A stretch of 64,000 nt of DNA from Streptomyces clavifer (GTDB lineage Bacteria > Actinomycetota > Actinomycetes > Streptomycetales > Streptomycetaceae): positions 124,001 through 188,000 of the forward strand of contig BMWJ01000007.1 of assembly GCA_014651175.1 (NCBI GenBank), written 5' to 3'. A program made the position numbers and the translations under genes. Shown here piece by piece: positions 8,229 through 16,933 of this stretch. Position 1 is the stretch's first letter; every line of letters begins with the position of its first letter. Under the pieces are notes generated by a model. It saw only the letters and a list, made by a program, of their open reading frames with translations. It had not been told where the DNA came from and did not search any database.

Positions 8229-9110
8229 ATGGAATGGTTGATGGGCCCCTTCGAGGTGACCTTCGTCCAACGGGCCCTGTGGGGCGGCATTCTCGTGTCG
8301 CTGATCTGCGCCCTGGCCGGCACGTGGGTCGTTCTTCGCGGCATGGCGTTCTTCGGGGACGCCATGTCGCACGGCATGCTCCCCGGTATCGCTCTGGCCT
8401 CACTGCTGGGCGGCAATCTGCTCGTCGGCGCGGCCGTGAGCGCCGCGGTCATGGCACTCGGCGTCAGTGTCGTCGGCCGGTCCCCCCGGCTGTCGCAGGA
8501 CACCAGCATCGGCCTGCTCTTCGTGGGGATGCTATCGCTGGGCGTGATCATCGTCTCGCGTTCCCAGTCGTTCGCGGTCGACCTGACCGGCTTCCTCTTC
8601 GGCGACGTCCTGGCCGTGCGTTCGGCCGACCTCGCCTACCTCGGGGGCGCGCTGGTCATCGCCCTGGCGATCTCCGTATTCGGCTACCGGCCCTTCGTCG
8701 CGCTGGCGTTCGACGAGCGCAAGGCACACACACTGGGACTCCGGCCACGCCTGGCGCACGCGGCTCTGCTGGCCCTGCTCACGCTGGCCATCGTGGCGTC
8801 CTTCCACGTGGTGGGGACGCTGCTGGTCTTCGGGCTGCTGATCGCGCCGCCCGCAGCCGTGCTGCCATGGGCCCGGCGCATCCCGGTGATCATGATCGGC
8901 GCCGCGTGCCTCGGAGCCACCGCGACATTCATCGGCCTGCTGCTCTCGTGGCACCTCCACACGGCTGCCGGGGCGAGCATCGCGGCGACGGCAGTCGTCC
9001 AGTTCCTGCTGTCCACCGCGGCTTCCGGCCTCCACAACCGGTGGGCGCGGTCCACTCCCCCTTCGTCCACGACCCACCGCCCGCACATGGAAAACGGACA
9101 TCCGTCATGA
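8229..9110 (+). CDS. aztB: Zinc ABC transporter permease (AztB/ZnuB-type)
   Basis: A polytopic membrane protein of 293 residues from the ATG at 8229, in the ABC-3 family of zinc/manganese permeases. It has at least seven hydrophobic helices, the early motif GDAMSHGMLPG and the coupling-helix region FDERKAHTLG. A longer frame from 8196 would begin inside the Zur box and is rejected. No ribosome site precedes 8229, and with a -10 at 8198-8203 the leader would be about 18 nt or less. The stop overlaps the next start (ATGA), giving a coupled operon with the two downstream genes. Confidence 0.88.
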   Translation: MEWLMGPFEVTFVQRALWGGILVSLICALAGTWVVLRGMAFFGDAMSHGMLPGIALASLLGGNLLVGAAVSAAVMALGVSVVGRSPRLSQDTSIGLLFVGMLSLGVIIVSRSQSFAVDLTGFLFGDVLAVRSADLAYLGGALVIALAISVFGYRPFVALAFDERKAHTLGLRPRLAHAALLALLTLAIVASFHVVGTLLVFGLLIAPPAAVLPWARRIPVIMIGAACLGATATFIGLLLSWHLHTAAGASIAATAVVQFLLSTAASGLHNRWARSTPPSSTTHRPHMENGHPS

Positions 9111-10321
9111 CACCCAGGAAGACCCGAACCGCCACAGCGCTCTCCTGCGCCGCTCTTGTCGGCACCGGACTGCTCGTCGGCTGCCAGAGCGGCGGCCACT
9201 CGGACACACCCTCCAATGCCTCGGCACCGGCCCGACCCCACGGATACGTCGAGGGAGCCGAGGAAGCCTCGGAGCAGCAGTCCCGGCTCGTGCTCGCCGA
9301 CGCGGGCACCGGGGCGGTCAAGGTCCTTGATCTGATCACCGAGGACATCACGCCGCTCGAAGACAGGGACGGCGTACAAGGGCTGCGCACCGACGGCCGG
9401 TTCGCCTACCTGAGCACCACCGACGACACCCACGTCGTGGACACCGGCGCCTGGACGGTGGACCACGGCGACCACGTCCACTACTACCGCGCCGCGATAC
9501 GCGACGTGGGGCCGATCGCGGTGGAGGGCACCGCTCACATCCACAGCGATCAGGCCGTCACCGCGGTCTCCTCCACGGTAGATGGCACCCGGCTCCTCGA
9601 CCGCCGGAAGCTGGAGGGCGGAAGCGTCCCGCGTGGCAGCGTGCTGACCGGCGCGGGCAGCGGGGCGGTCGTCCCCTACAAGGAACATCTGCTGGTCACA
9701 GCGGCGGATGCCGACAGTGCCACCGTCGAGGTCCGCGACCGGAAGGGAGCGCGGGTCGCCTCACTGAACGAGCCGTGTGCGCAGCAGCGCGGTGAGGCCG
9801 TCACCCGCAGGGGTGTGATCTTCGGGTGTGCCGACGGTGCGCTCCTGGTCAGCGAGGACGAGGGCACGTTCGAGGCCGAGAAGATCCCGTACGGCACAGC
9901 GGTCAAGGCATCGGAGCGGGCCGTGGAGTTCCATCACCGGGCGGGCAGCACCACGCTCGCGGCCACATCCGGTGAGGACGCCGTCTGGGTCCTCGACGTC
10001 ACCGCCCGCACCTGGACGCACATCGACACCGGGCCGGTCGCGGCCGCCAACACCGCGGGCGAGGGCTCTCCGCTGCTCGCGCTCGGCAAGGACGGCGTGC
10101 TCACCGCCTACGACACCGCCACCAGGAAGAGCGTCGCGCGCAAGGAACTCCTCGCGGAGGGGGCGGGGCCCGGCGCCATCGAGGTCGACACCACCCGCGC
10201 GCACGTCAACGACGCGGCGGGACGCAAGGTCTACGAGATCGACTACAACGACCGGCTTCGACTGGCCCGGACCTTCCGGCTCGACTTCGCGCCGACGTAC
10301 ATGGTGGAGACCGGCCGATGA
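9107..10321 (+). CDS. AztD-like periplasm-side zinc chaperone lipoprotein, divergent copy
   Basis: A 404-residue lipoprotein: signal peptide ending in the lipobox LLVGC, then a beta-propeller-like body of repeated strand motifs such as VKVLDL and VWVLDVT. It resembles AztD, which hands zinc to the binding protein AztC, and it sits directly before aztC. A histidine cluster around DHGDHVHYY and TAHIH (about residues 122-146) could bind metal. Compared with the second copy at 11322, the motif CPGVHGEA has become PCAQQRGEA, so the His is lost, while the paired cysteines are kept. It starts with ATGA overlap on aztB and ends with ATGA overlap on aztC. Probably a specialised paralogue. Confidence 0.75.
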   Translation: MTPRKTRTATALSCAALVGTGLLVGCQSGGHSDTPSNASAPARPHGYVEGAEEASEQQSRLVLADAGTGAVKVLDLITEDITPLEDRDGVQGLRTDGRFAYLSTTDDTHVVDTGAWTVDHGDHVHYYRAAIRDVGPIAVEGTAHIHSDQAVTAVSSTVDGTRLLDRRKLEGGSVPRGSVLTGAGSGAVVPYKEHLLVTAADADSATVEVRDRKGARVASLNEPCAQQRGEAVTRRGVIFGCADGALLVSEDEGTFEAEKIPYGTAVKASERAVEFHHRAGSTTLAATSGEDAVWVLDVTARTWTHIDTGPVAAANTAGEGSPLLALGKDGVLTAYDTATRKSVARKELLAEGAGPGAIEVDTTRAHVNDAAGRKVYEIDYNDRLRLARTFRLDFAPTYMVETGR

Positions 10322-11271
10322 GCGACGACTGCGCGACGGCACGCAGGCGCCGAGGGCCCGCGCGTCTCCTCCTCGCGTCCCTGACCGCCGTGGTGCTCCT
10401 GGGCGCGAGCGGCTGCGGCACGGCCGACCCGGGCCGCCCCTCGGTGGTCGTCACGACGAACATCCTCGGTGACATCACCCGCAACATCATCGGTGACGAG
10501 GCCGAGGTGACCGTGCTGATGCAGGCCGGCGCCGATCCGCACTCCTTCGGTGTCTCGGCTCCGCAGGCGGCGTCCATCGAGCAGGCCGACCTGGTCGTCT
10601 ACAACGGCCTCGGCCTGGAGGAGAACGTCCTTCGGCATGTGGAGGCCGCCGAGGAGGCCGGCGTCTCCACTCTGGCGGTGGGCGACGCCGTGGATCCGCT
10701 CACCTATACGGCGGGCGAGTCCGCGGACGAGCCCGACCCCCACTTCTGGACCGACCCCGAGCGGGTCGGCGCGGCCGTCGGACTCATCGCGGATCAGGTC
10801 ATCGAGCACGTGGAGGGAGTCGACAGGGCCGTCGTCGAGAAGAACGCGTCCGCCTACGGGGCGCAGGTGACCGGGCTGAGCTCGTGGATGCGGAAGCAGT
10901 TCGACACGATCCCCTCCGAGCGACGCCAGTTGGTGACCAACCACCACGTCTTCGGTTATCTGGCCCAGCGTTTCGGGTTCCGGATCGTGGGCGCGGTGAT
11001 CCCCAGCGGGACCACCCTCGCGTCGCCGAGCGCATCCGACCTCACGTCGCTGGCCACCGCGATCGAGACGGCCGGCGTGAAGGCGATCTTCGCGGACTCG
11101 TCGCAACCCGACCGACTGGCCCAGGTCCTGAAACACGAGAGCGACATCGAGGTCGACGTCGTGCCGCTGTTCTCCGAATCCCTCACCGAGAAGGGAAAGG
11201 GCGCGGCCACGTACCTGGAAATGATGCGCGCCAACACGAGATCCATCACCAAGGGTCTGACCACCGAATAG
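10318..11271 (+). CDS. aztC: Zinc-binding substrate lipoprotein (AztC/ZnuA-type)
   Basis: A 317-residue cluster A-I solute-binding protein. The lipobox LGASGC places the lipidated Cys at 33. Metal ligands expected of the family are visible: His75 (ADPHSF), His142 (DPHFW), His209/210 (TNHH) and a late Asp in FADSSQPD. The loop after His142 is short, lacking the long His-rich loop of ZnuA, which is the situation where a separate AztD chaperone loads zinc. It overlaps the preceding aztD-like gene by ATGA and is followed within 50 bases by a second aztD. Confidence 0.87.
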   Translation: MSDDCATARRRRGPARLLLASLTAVVLLGASGCGTADPGRPSVVVTTNILGDITRNIIGDEAEVTVLMQAGADPHSFGVSAPQAASIEQADLVVYNGLGLEENVLRHVEAAEEAGVSTLAVGDAVDPLTYTAGESADEPDPHFWTDPERVGAAVGLIADQVIEHVEGVDRAVVEKNASAYGAQVTGLSSWMRKQFDTIPSERRQLVTNHHVFGYLAQRFGFRIVGAVIPSGTTLASPSASDLTSLATAIETAGVKAIFADSSQPDRLAQVLKHESDIEVDVVPLFSESLTEKGKGAATYLEMMRANTRSITKGLTTE

Positions 11272-11321
11272 CCACGTTGTCGCCGGTCATGAGCGACAAC
11301 AAGGGAGAGGAAAACCACACG

Positions 11322-12515
11322 ATGAAGTATGTAGCCCGCCCGAGGACGGCAGTTGCCGTCAGCGTCCTGCTCGCGGCTTCCGTCGCGCTCACCGCCTGCG
11401 GAGGCGACACCGAGGAGTCCGCCGCGACGACGACGGACAAGGCGTCGAAGTCGCCGGCCGCCCGGATCGCGGACCCGATCGTCACCACGTACGACGGGGG
11501 CCTCTTCATACTGGACGGGACGACGCTGAAGCTCGCGGAGGACATACCGCTGGAGGGCTTCAACCGGGTCAATCCTGCGGGCGACGACCGCCATGTGATG
11601 GTGTCGACCGCGACCGGTTTCCAGGTGCTGGACGCGGCAGGGCAGAAGCTCACCGACGTCGAGTTCGAGGGCAGCAAGCCGGGACACGTCGTACGCCACG
11701 CGGGCAAGACCATCCTCTTCACCGACGGCACGGGCGTGGTCACGGTCTTCGACCCCGAGGACCTCGGTGCCACGAAGCCGAAGAGCGAGACGTACACCTC
11801 CGCCGCTCCGCACCACGGTGTCGCCATCCAGCTCGCCGACGGGAAGCTGGTCACCACCCTCGGTACGGAGGAGAAGCGCGTCGGAATCGCCGTACTGGAC
11901 AAGGACCGCAAGGAGATCACGCGCAGCGAGGCGTGCCCCGGCGTCCACGGGGAGGCCGCCGCGCAGGACGAGGCGGTCGTCATCGGCTGCGAGGACGGTG
12001 TCCTGGTCTACAAGGACGGCGCCATCAAGAAGGTGAAGAGCCCCACGAAGTACGGCCGGATCGGCAACCAGGCCGGGTCCGACGAGTCCCCCGTCGTCCT
12101 CGGCGACTACAAGAAGGACAAGGACGCCGAGCTGGAACGCCCGGAGCAGGTGTCGCTCATCGACACGGAGACGGGCAAGATGCGGCTCGTCGACATCGGC
12201 ACGAGCTACACGTTCCGTTCGCTGGCACGCGGTCCGCACGGTGAGGCGCTCGTCCTGGGTACCGACGGCAGGATCCATGTCATCGACCCCGGAACGGGCG
12301 AGGTGACCAAGAGGATCCCGGCTCTCGGATCCTGGCAGGAGCCGCTGGACTGGCAGCAGCCCCGCCCGGCGCTCTTCGTGCGTGACCACACCGCGTACGT
12401 CTCGGACCCGTCGGGCAAGAAGCTGCTGGCCATCGACATCGAGTCGGGCAAGCAGCTGGCCTCGGTGGAACTGCCGAAGGCTCCCAACGAGCTGAGCGGC
12501 GTCAAGCAGCACTGA
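11322..12515 (+). CDS. aztD: Zinc metallochaperone AztD
   Basis: A 397-residue exported lipoprotein (signal peptide, lipobox region LTACG) with a beta-propeller-like body. Motifs characteristic of AztD are present: KPGHVV, APHHGVAI, CPGVHGEA and a downstream IGCEDG that completes the cysteine pair. AztD binds zinc outside the membrane and transfers it directly to AztC. GGGAGAGG lies about 11 bases before the ATG. It is the last gene of the Zur-controlled transcript, followed by a strong hairpin. Confidence 0.85.
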   Translation: MKYVARPRTAVAVSVLLAASVALTACGGDTEESAATTTDKASKSPAARIADPIVTTYDGGLFILDGTTLKLAEDIPLEGFNRVNPAGDDRHVMVSTATGFQVLDAAGQKLTDVEFEGSKPGHVVRHAGKTILFTDGTGVVTVFDPEDLGATKPKSETYTSAAPHHGVAIQLADGKLVTTLGTEEKRVGIAVLDKDRKEITRSEACPGVHGEAAAQDEAVVIGCEDGVLVYKDGAIKKVKSPTKYGRIGNQAGSDESPVVLGDYKKDKDAELERPEQVSLIDTETGKMRLVDIGTSYTFRSLARGPHGEALVLGTDGRIHVIDPGTGEVTKRIPALGSWQEPLDWQQPRPALFVRDHTAYVSDPSGKKLLAIDIESGKQLASVELPKAPNELSGVKQH

Positions 12516-12527
12516 CCGTGCTCCGAG

Positions 12528-12572
12528 GCGCGAGGCGCGCGTTCCCGCCGGGCGGGAGCGTGCGCCTCGCGC
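12528..12572 (+). terminator. Strong hairpin after aztD
   Basis: GCGCGAGGCGC (12528-12538) pairs perfectly with GCGCCTCGCGC (12562-12572), with an inner CCCGCC/GGCGGG stem. It lies just past the aztD stop and probably ends the zinc-uptake transcript. Confidence 0.75.
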
Positions 12573-12773
12573 GCTCCCGCGCCTCCCCCGACAGGACCCG
12601 GAGCGACGTCCGGTGGCCGTGGGTGACACCCGGTACCTCCGGCAGCCCCGTCCGGAGGTGTCCGCGCCCGGACAGGCTTACGCTGCGATGAACACCGGAA
12701 TCGTCTGCAGTGCCCTCTCCGGCGGGCGAGCCCGGCTCTCCCCACGGCAGCGCACCCACAAGGAGTCAGCGAG

Positions 12774-13076
12774 ATGTCCGCGACCACGGCGCACCACCCC
12801 CACACCTCGCACGCGCACCAGCACGCCCCGGGATGCGGCCACGTGGCGATCCCGCACAACGACCACATCGACTACGCGCACGACAAGCACCTGCACCGCA
12901 CCCACGAGGACCACGTGGACGAGTGCGTGAACCCGGAGCACTCGGTGCACGAGGGACACGAGCACCAGCACGGAGTGGACTGCGGCCATGTCTCCGTGCC
13001 GCACGAGGACCATGTCGACTACGTCCACGACGGCCACCGGCACGCCTCGCACGAAGGGCACTGGGACGATCACTGA
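12774..13076 (+). CDS. Histidine-rich zinc-binding protein with a duplicated 27-residue unit
   Basis: A 100-residue protein with 28 histidines and three cysteines. Residues 21-47 and 70-96 are two copies of one unit, both starting CGHV and following the pattern PHxDHxDYxHDxHxH, identical at 17 of 27 positions. There is no signal peptide or membrane segment, so it should stay in the cytoplasm as a zinc store, buffer or chaperone. AAGGAG precedes the ATG. It follows the aztD terminator and needs its own promoter; no Zur box was found before it. Similar actinomycete proteins are sometimes labelled zinc transporter permease, which the sequence does not support. Confidence 0.8.
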   Translation: MSATTAHHPHTSHAHQHAPGCGHVAIPHNDHIDYAHDKHLHRTHEDHVDECVNPEHSVHEGHEHQHGVDCGHVSVPHEDHVDYVHDGHRHASHEGHWDDH

Positions 13077-13315
13077 GCTCCACGTGAGACCACAAGCAGC
13101 AGGGTGAGCCACGACGTGGTCGTGGCGGGCAGCGGTGAGCCGGCGCCCGGGGGTGCGCGGTTTGGTCTCCGATTGTCGCCACCCAGCCGCAACGGCCCCA
13201 GAGGCAACTCGGTTACGCCACACCCACCGGGCCCGACGTGGGAGGGTGGCCTTCGACCCCCGCCCCGGTGCCACGGCGGCCGTTGAGCAAGAGGCGGGGC
13301 ACGGTGGGAGGCGCG

Positions 13316-14446
13316 ATGAAGGGCCCCGACATGTCCCGTGGTGCTCGTCTGACCGCCCACGGCACCGTTTCCACGTCGCCGGCGCTGCGCAGTGACCGCG
13401 GTCTGCGCGCGTTCGTGGACGCCGGCGCACCGCTGGGGTCGGGCATCGGTGGGAATACGGTCCTGCTGGAGGTCGAGGGAACGCCCGTCTTCGTCAAGCA
13501 GGTACGGCTGACCGATCTGGAACGACGGCCTGAGCATGTTCACTCCACCGCGAATCTGTTCGACCTCCCGGCCTTCTGCCACTACGGCATCGGTACCATC
13601 GGCGGCCCGGGGTTCGGGGCCTGGCGGGAGCTGGCCGTGCACACCATGACGACCAACTGGGTGGTCGCGGGAGAACACGAGGGCTTCCCCCTGATGTACC
13701 ACTGGCGGGTGGTACCAGATGCCGGCCGGCCACTTCCCGAGGAACTGGCCGATGTGGATCGAGCGGTCGCCTACTGGGGAGGCGGATCGGAGGTACGCCG
13801 CCGGATCGAAGCCCTCCAGCAGTCCACCGCAAGCCTCGTGCTGTTCCTGGAGTACATCCCCCAGAACCTGCACGACTGGTTGGGCGTCCGGATCGGGGCC
13901 GATGACGAGACGGCCGAGCGGGCCTGTGCCATGGTCGACGACGAGCTGAGAGCCGGCATCTCCTTCATGAACGCCCGCGGGCTGCTGCATTTCGACGCCC
14001 ACTTCGAGAACATCCTCACCGACGGCCGACAGCTCTTCTTCACCGACTTCGGCCTCGCGATCTCCTCCCGCTTCGAGCTCGCACGGGACGAGGCCGACTT
14101 CTTCGGCCAACACCGCACCTACGACCAGTGCTACATCAGCACACACCTGGTGAACTGGCTGGCCGTCGCACTCCACGAATACACACCGGAGGAACGCAGA
14201 GCGTTCGTGCACGGCTGCGCCGAAGGCGTATCCCCGGCGGAAGTGCCGGCATCGGTCGCGACGCTCCTTCTCCGTGACGCGCCGGTCGCCGCGGTGATGG
14301 GTGACTTCTATCGGGCGTTCCAGCAGGTGAGCCGGGCGACTCCCCATCCGCTGGAAGCCATCTCCCGGATGGAGGCCGACAGCGCGGACAGCGACGGCCG
14401 GTCACACGCGGGTGGCGAACCGGCTGTCGGGCAGCTTCCGCAGTGA
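13316..14446 (+). CDS. Protein-kinase-fold protein
   Basis: A 376-residue soluble protein with the main signatures of the kinase fold: a VK pair in VFVKQV, a catalytic loop LLHFDAHFENIL (the HFDAH core replacing HRD) and the metal motif DFG in FFTDFGLA. These are shared by eukaryotic-like Ser/Thr kinases and small-molecule phosphotransferases. GGGAGG six bases before ATG 13316 selects this start over the longer frame. There is no transmembrane segment or sensor domain. The substrate could be a protein or a metabolite. It is a stand-alone gene. Confidence 0.75.
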   Translation: MKGPDMSRGARLTAHGTVSTSPALRSDRGLRAFVDAGAPLGSGIGGNTVLLEVEGTPVFVKQVRLTDLERRPEHVHSTANLFDLPAFCHYGIGTIGGPGFGAWRELAVHTMTTNWVVAGEHEGFPLMYHWRVVPDAGRPLPEELADVDRAVAYWGGGSEVRRRIEALQQSTASLVLFLEYIPQNLHDWLGVRIGADDETAERACAMVDDELRAGISFMNARGLLHFDAHFENILTDGRQLFFTDFGLAISSRFELARDEADFFGQHRTYDQCYISTHLVNWLAVALHEYTPEERRAFVHGCAEGVSPAEVPASVATLLLRDAPVAAVMGDFYRAFQQVSRATPHPLEAISRMEADSADSDGRSHAGGEPAVGQLPQ

Positions 14447-14505
14447 AACCGCGGTCGACGAACCGACCAGCTCCCCGCGCAGCGGTTCCAGCCCGGCCCG
14501 GCCGG

Positions 14506-15010
14506 TCATCCGCCCACCGCGGTGGTCGTGAAGCGGTCGCCGCAGATGCGGAGTTCGGGGGCACGCAGGGTGGGTGCTTCGGCGGAGCCGGGCGGATAGA
14601 CCCTGAGGTGGTCGGGCGGGTCCCAGCAGGCGGAGTCGTCGATGCCCCGGTTCAGCGTGTGCAGGGTGACGTGCGCGGTCTTCCCTGGACCGATGACCGT
14701 CTGCGCCCTCGTAGCACCCTCTCGCTCGGCCGGTGCGCCGATCACGCCGCCGTCACGCGCTATCAGTGAGACGCCGGGGAAACCGCGCAGGGTGCAGGGG
14801 GCCTCGGAGGTGTTCTCGAAGGTGAGCCGGTAGTAGATCTGTCCGGCGCCCGCGTCGGCGCGCCGAGACCCATGGTCACCCTTTCGGCCGTGCAACGCCG
14901 GTCTCCCTGACCGGTGCCGCGGGCTCCGGACGGGTGGAGCCGGCCCGGCCGCGCGTCGACGCACAGCGCGGTGGCCCGGAATCGGCGAGGCCGGACGGGT
15001 ACGCGCCCGG
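14506..15010 (-). pseudogene. DUF4232 secreted/lipoprotein gene broken by frameshifts
   Basis: The reverse strand encodes the body of a DUF4232 domain in one frame: YYRLTFENTS, APCTLRGFPGVSL, GPGKTAHV and the final Cys in LRICGD. The beginning of the same domain, CTAERVTMGLGAP, is in a second frame, and the proline-rich linker before it, AGSTRPEPAAPVRETG, is in a third. At least two single-base shifts near 14860 and 14890 are needed to restore it. No signal peptide remains in frame. DUF4232 proteins are exported proteins of unknown role in actinomycetes. The gene looks inactivated unless these are sequencing errors. Confidence 0.65.
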
Positions 15011-15024
15011 TGCCCGTTGGCCGC

Positions 15025-15076
15025 GGGTTCCGGTCACCTGCCGTTCCGGCGGGTTCCGGTCGCCTGCCGTTCCGGC
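15025..15076. repeat. Tandem 26-bp duplication
   Basis: Two adjoining 26-base copies, 15025-15050 and 15051-15076, begin GGGTTCCGGTC and differ at a single base (A/G). They lie upstream of the broken DUF4232 gene. A 26-base insertion is not a multiple of three, so it would by itself shift any frame crossing it. Confidence 0.85.
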
Positions 15077-15318
15077 GATCCCACGGTGCTCGGAAAGGAT
15101 CGTCCCGGCACCGGCGAACGAGCAGAGCCGGGTGGAACGGTCCGGTCCGTAGCCCCTCCGCGAGCAGACCGCCGGACTGTTCGGGATGCTCCAGCCGAGC
15201 GAAGTACGGCACGGCTCGGGACGACTCGCCGTACTCCCCCGTCCGGACCCCGGCGATCTCGCCCACGATCGGCTCCCGAGCCGATGCCCACCGCAGGTCC
15301 CCGACACGACGGAGAATG

Positions 15319-16599
15319 ATGACCGCCGACGGCACCACCCCCGACACCGGCCCGCAGGCACGCGCCGGCGCTCTCCTGCGCCTCCCCAAGCTGTGGCTGG
15401 TGCCCACCGTTCTCACCGGGCTGCTCGCCCTGCTGCTGTCCCTGCTCTACATGGGCGGCATCGTCAGCCCGCAGAGCGAACTGCGCGACCTGCCGATCGC
15501 GCTCGTCAACGGAGACCGGGGGAAGCCCCTGCCCGGGCAGGAGACGAATCTGGGCACACAGATCACGCGGGCCGTCGTCTCCGACGGGGCGGGCGGAAAG
15601 GCCGAGTGGCGCACGCTCACTCTCCGGCAGACCCAGGACCAGTTGGACTCCGACAGGATCTACGGCGCCCTGGTCATCCCGGCCGGTTTCACCGGCTCCA
15701 TCGCCGCGCTCACCACCACGAGCGCCACTTCCCGCCCGACGCTGACGGTGCTGACCAACCCCGGCAAGGGCAGCCTCGGTTCCTCCCTCGCGAGCCAGAT
15801 CGCCACGGCGGCCGCGCACCGGGCCTCCCTGACGATCGGCAAACAGCTGACGTCGTCCGCCCCCGAAGCGGACCCCACGCAGAAGCTCCTGCTCACCGAC
15901 CCCGTCTCCGTCACCACCCGGGTCGGCCATCCCGTCGGAAGCCACAGCGGTCTCGGCCTGAGCGCCTTCTACTACACCCTGCTGCTGGTACTGGCAGGCT
16001 TCATGGGCGGCAACGTCATCAGCAACGGTGTCGACACCGGCCTCGGCTACGCCGACAACGAGATCGGCCCGTGGCACACGCGCCGGCCGACCGTCCCTAT
16101 CAGCCGCACCCAGACGCTGCTTCTGAAGATGGCCATGACGGCGGGCATCACCGTCCTCAGCGTCTCCCTCGTGGTGCTCGCCTGCGTCGGCATCCTCGGC
16201 ATGGACGCGACCCACATCCCGCTGCTGTGGATCTACTCCTACTGCGCGGCCCTGGCGGTCGGCCTCGGCGTACAGGCCATCAACGCCGCGTTCGGCGGGA
16301 TCGGCCAACTCGTCTCCATGTTCGTGTTCATCGTTCTGGGACTGCCGTCCTCGGGCGCCACCGTGCCGCTGCAGGCGGTACCCGGGTTCTACCGCTTCCT
16401 CTCCCACTTCGAGCCCATGCGACAGCTGAGCGACGGCGTCCGCGCGATCCTCTACTTCGACGCGCGCGGTGACGCCGGGCTCGCCCGGGCCTGGACCATG
16501 ATCGCGGTCGGTACCGTGCTCGCTCTGGTCTTCGGCTTCGTGATGACCGCGTATTACGACCGGAAGGGCCACAAGCGACTCACGCCGCAGCCCGCGTGA
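15319..16599 (+). CDS. DUF3533 / YhgE-like integral membrane protein
   Basis: A 426-residue membrane protein. One N-terminal helix (about residues 30-52) precedes a long extracytoplasmic region that starts IVSPQSELRDLPIALVNGDRG, and five more hydrophobic helices follow in the C-terminal half. This is the organisation of the ABC-2/YhgE/Pip-like DUF3533 family, thought to act in export or phage/lipid-related processes. GGAG lies four bases before the second of two consecutive ATGs, favouring 15319 over 15316. Members are often paired with a TetR regulator; none is intact here, only decayed sequence upstream. Confidence 0.8.
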   Translation: MTADGTTPDTGPQARAGALLRLPKLWLVPTVLTGLLALLLSLLYMGGIVSPQSELRDLPIALVNGDRGKPLPGQETNLGTQITRAVVSDGAGGKAEWRTLTLRQTQDQLDSDRIYGALVIPAGFTGSIAALTTTSATSRPTLTVLTNPGKGSLGSSLASQIATAAAHRASLTIGKQLTSSAPEADPTQKLLLTDPVSVTTRVGHPVGSHSGLGLSAFYYTLLLVLAGFMGGNVISNGVDTGLGYADNEIGPWHTRRPTVPISRTQTLLLKMAMTAGITVLSVSLVVLACVGILGMDATHIPLLWIYSYCAALAVGLGVQAINAAFGGIGQLVSMFVFIVLGLPSSGATVPLQAVPGFYRFLSHFEPMRQLSDGVRAILYFDARGDAGLARAWTMIAVGTVLALVFGFVMTAYYDRKGHKRLTPQPA

Positions 16600-16657
16600 T
16601 CCGACCACCGGTGCCTGAGCTCTCGCGGACGACGGCCCGGCGCGAACGGAGCGTCCC

Positions 16658-16863
16658 TCACTCGATGGGCGAGCCGGGTGCCCGGAGGCGGGAGGACGGG
16701 CACCGTACCGGGGGCCGGCGCGTCTGTCGTAGCTCGCGGTCGATCGCCCATGCGTCCGCCACCGGGCCCACGTGCCCGAGCTTGTCGGGGTTGATCACCG
16801 AGCGGATCGTCCGGATCCGCCCGTCGAGTACGTCGAGCGCGAGGGTGTGCAGCACCCCCTGCC
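16658..16863 (-). pseudogene. Remnant of a SigJ-family ECF sigma factor (C-terminus only)
   Basis: About 68 codons on the reverse strand match the C-terminal SnoaL-like end of SigJ-type sigma factors: LALDVLDGRIRTIRSV then NPDKLGHVGPV. Neither the sigma-2 nor sigma-4 region is present upstream; the frame runs instead into the hairpin at 16864 and then the prolyl oligopeptidase. It is therefore a truncated relic. Confidence 0.7.
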
Positions 16864-16899
16864 GTGCCCCTCCCGGAAGCCTCCGGGAGGGAGGGGCAC
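16864..16899 (-). terminator. Hairpin after the prolyl oligopeptidase gene
   Basis: GTGCCCC (16864-16870) pairs with GGGGCAC (16893-16899) and TCCCGGA (16871-16877) with TCCGGGA (16882-16888), with a four-base bulge. It follows the reverse-strand stop at 16934 by 35 bases. Confidence 0.6.
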
Positions 16900-16933
16900 G
16901 ACCGATGTCGCACCTACTCCGGCCTCCTCCCGG

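Noticed and set aside
15034-16608. Long reverse frame opposite the DUF3533 gene
   Set aside because: It mirrors a membrane protein gene with clear hydrophobic helices and has no similarity or ribosome site.
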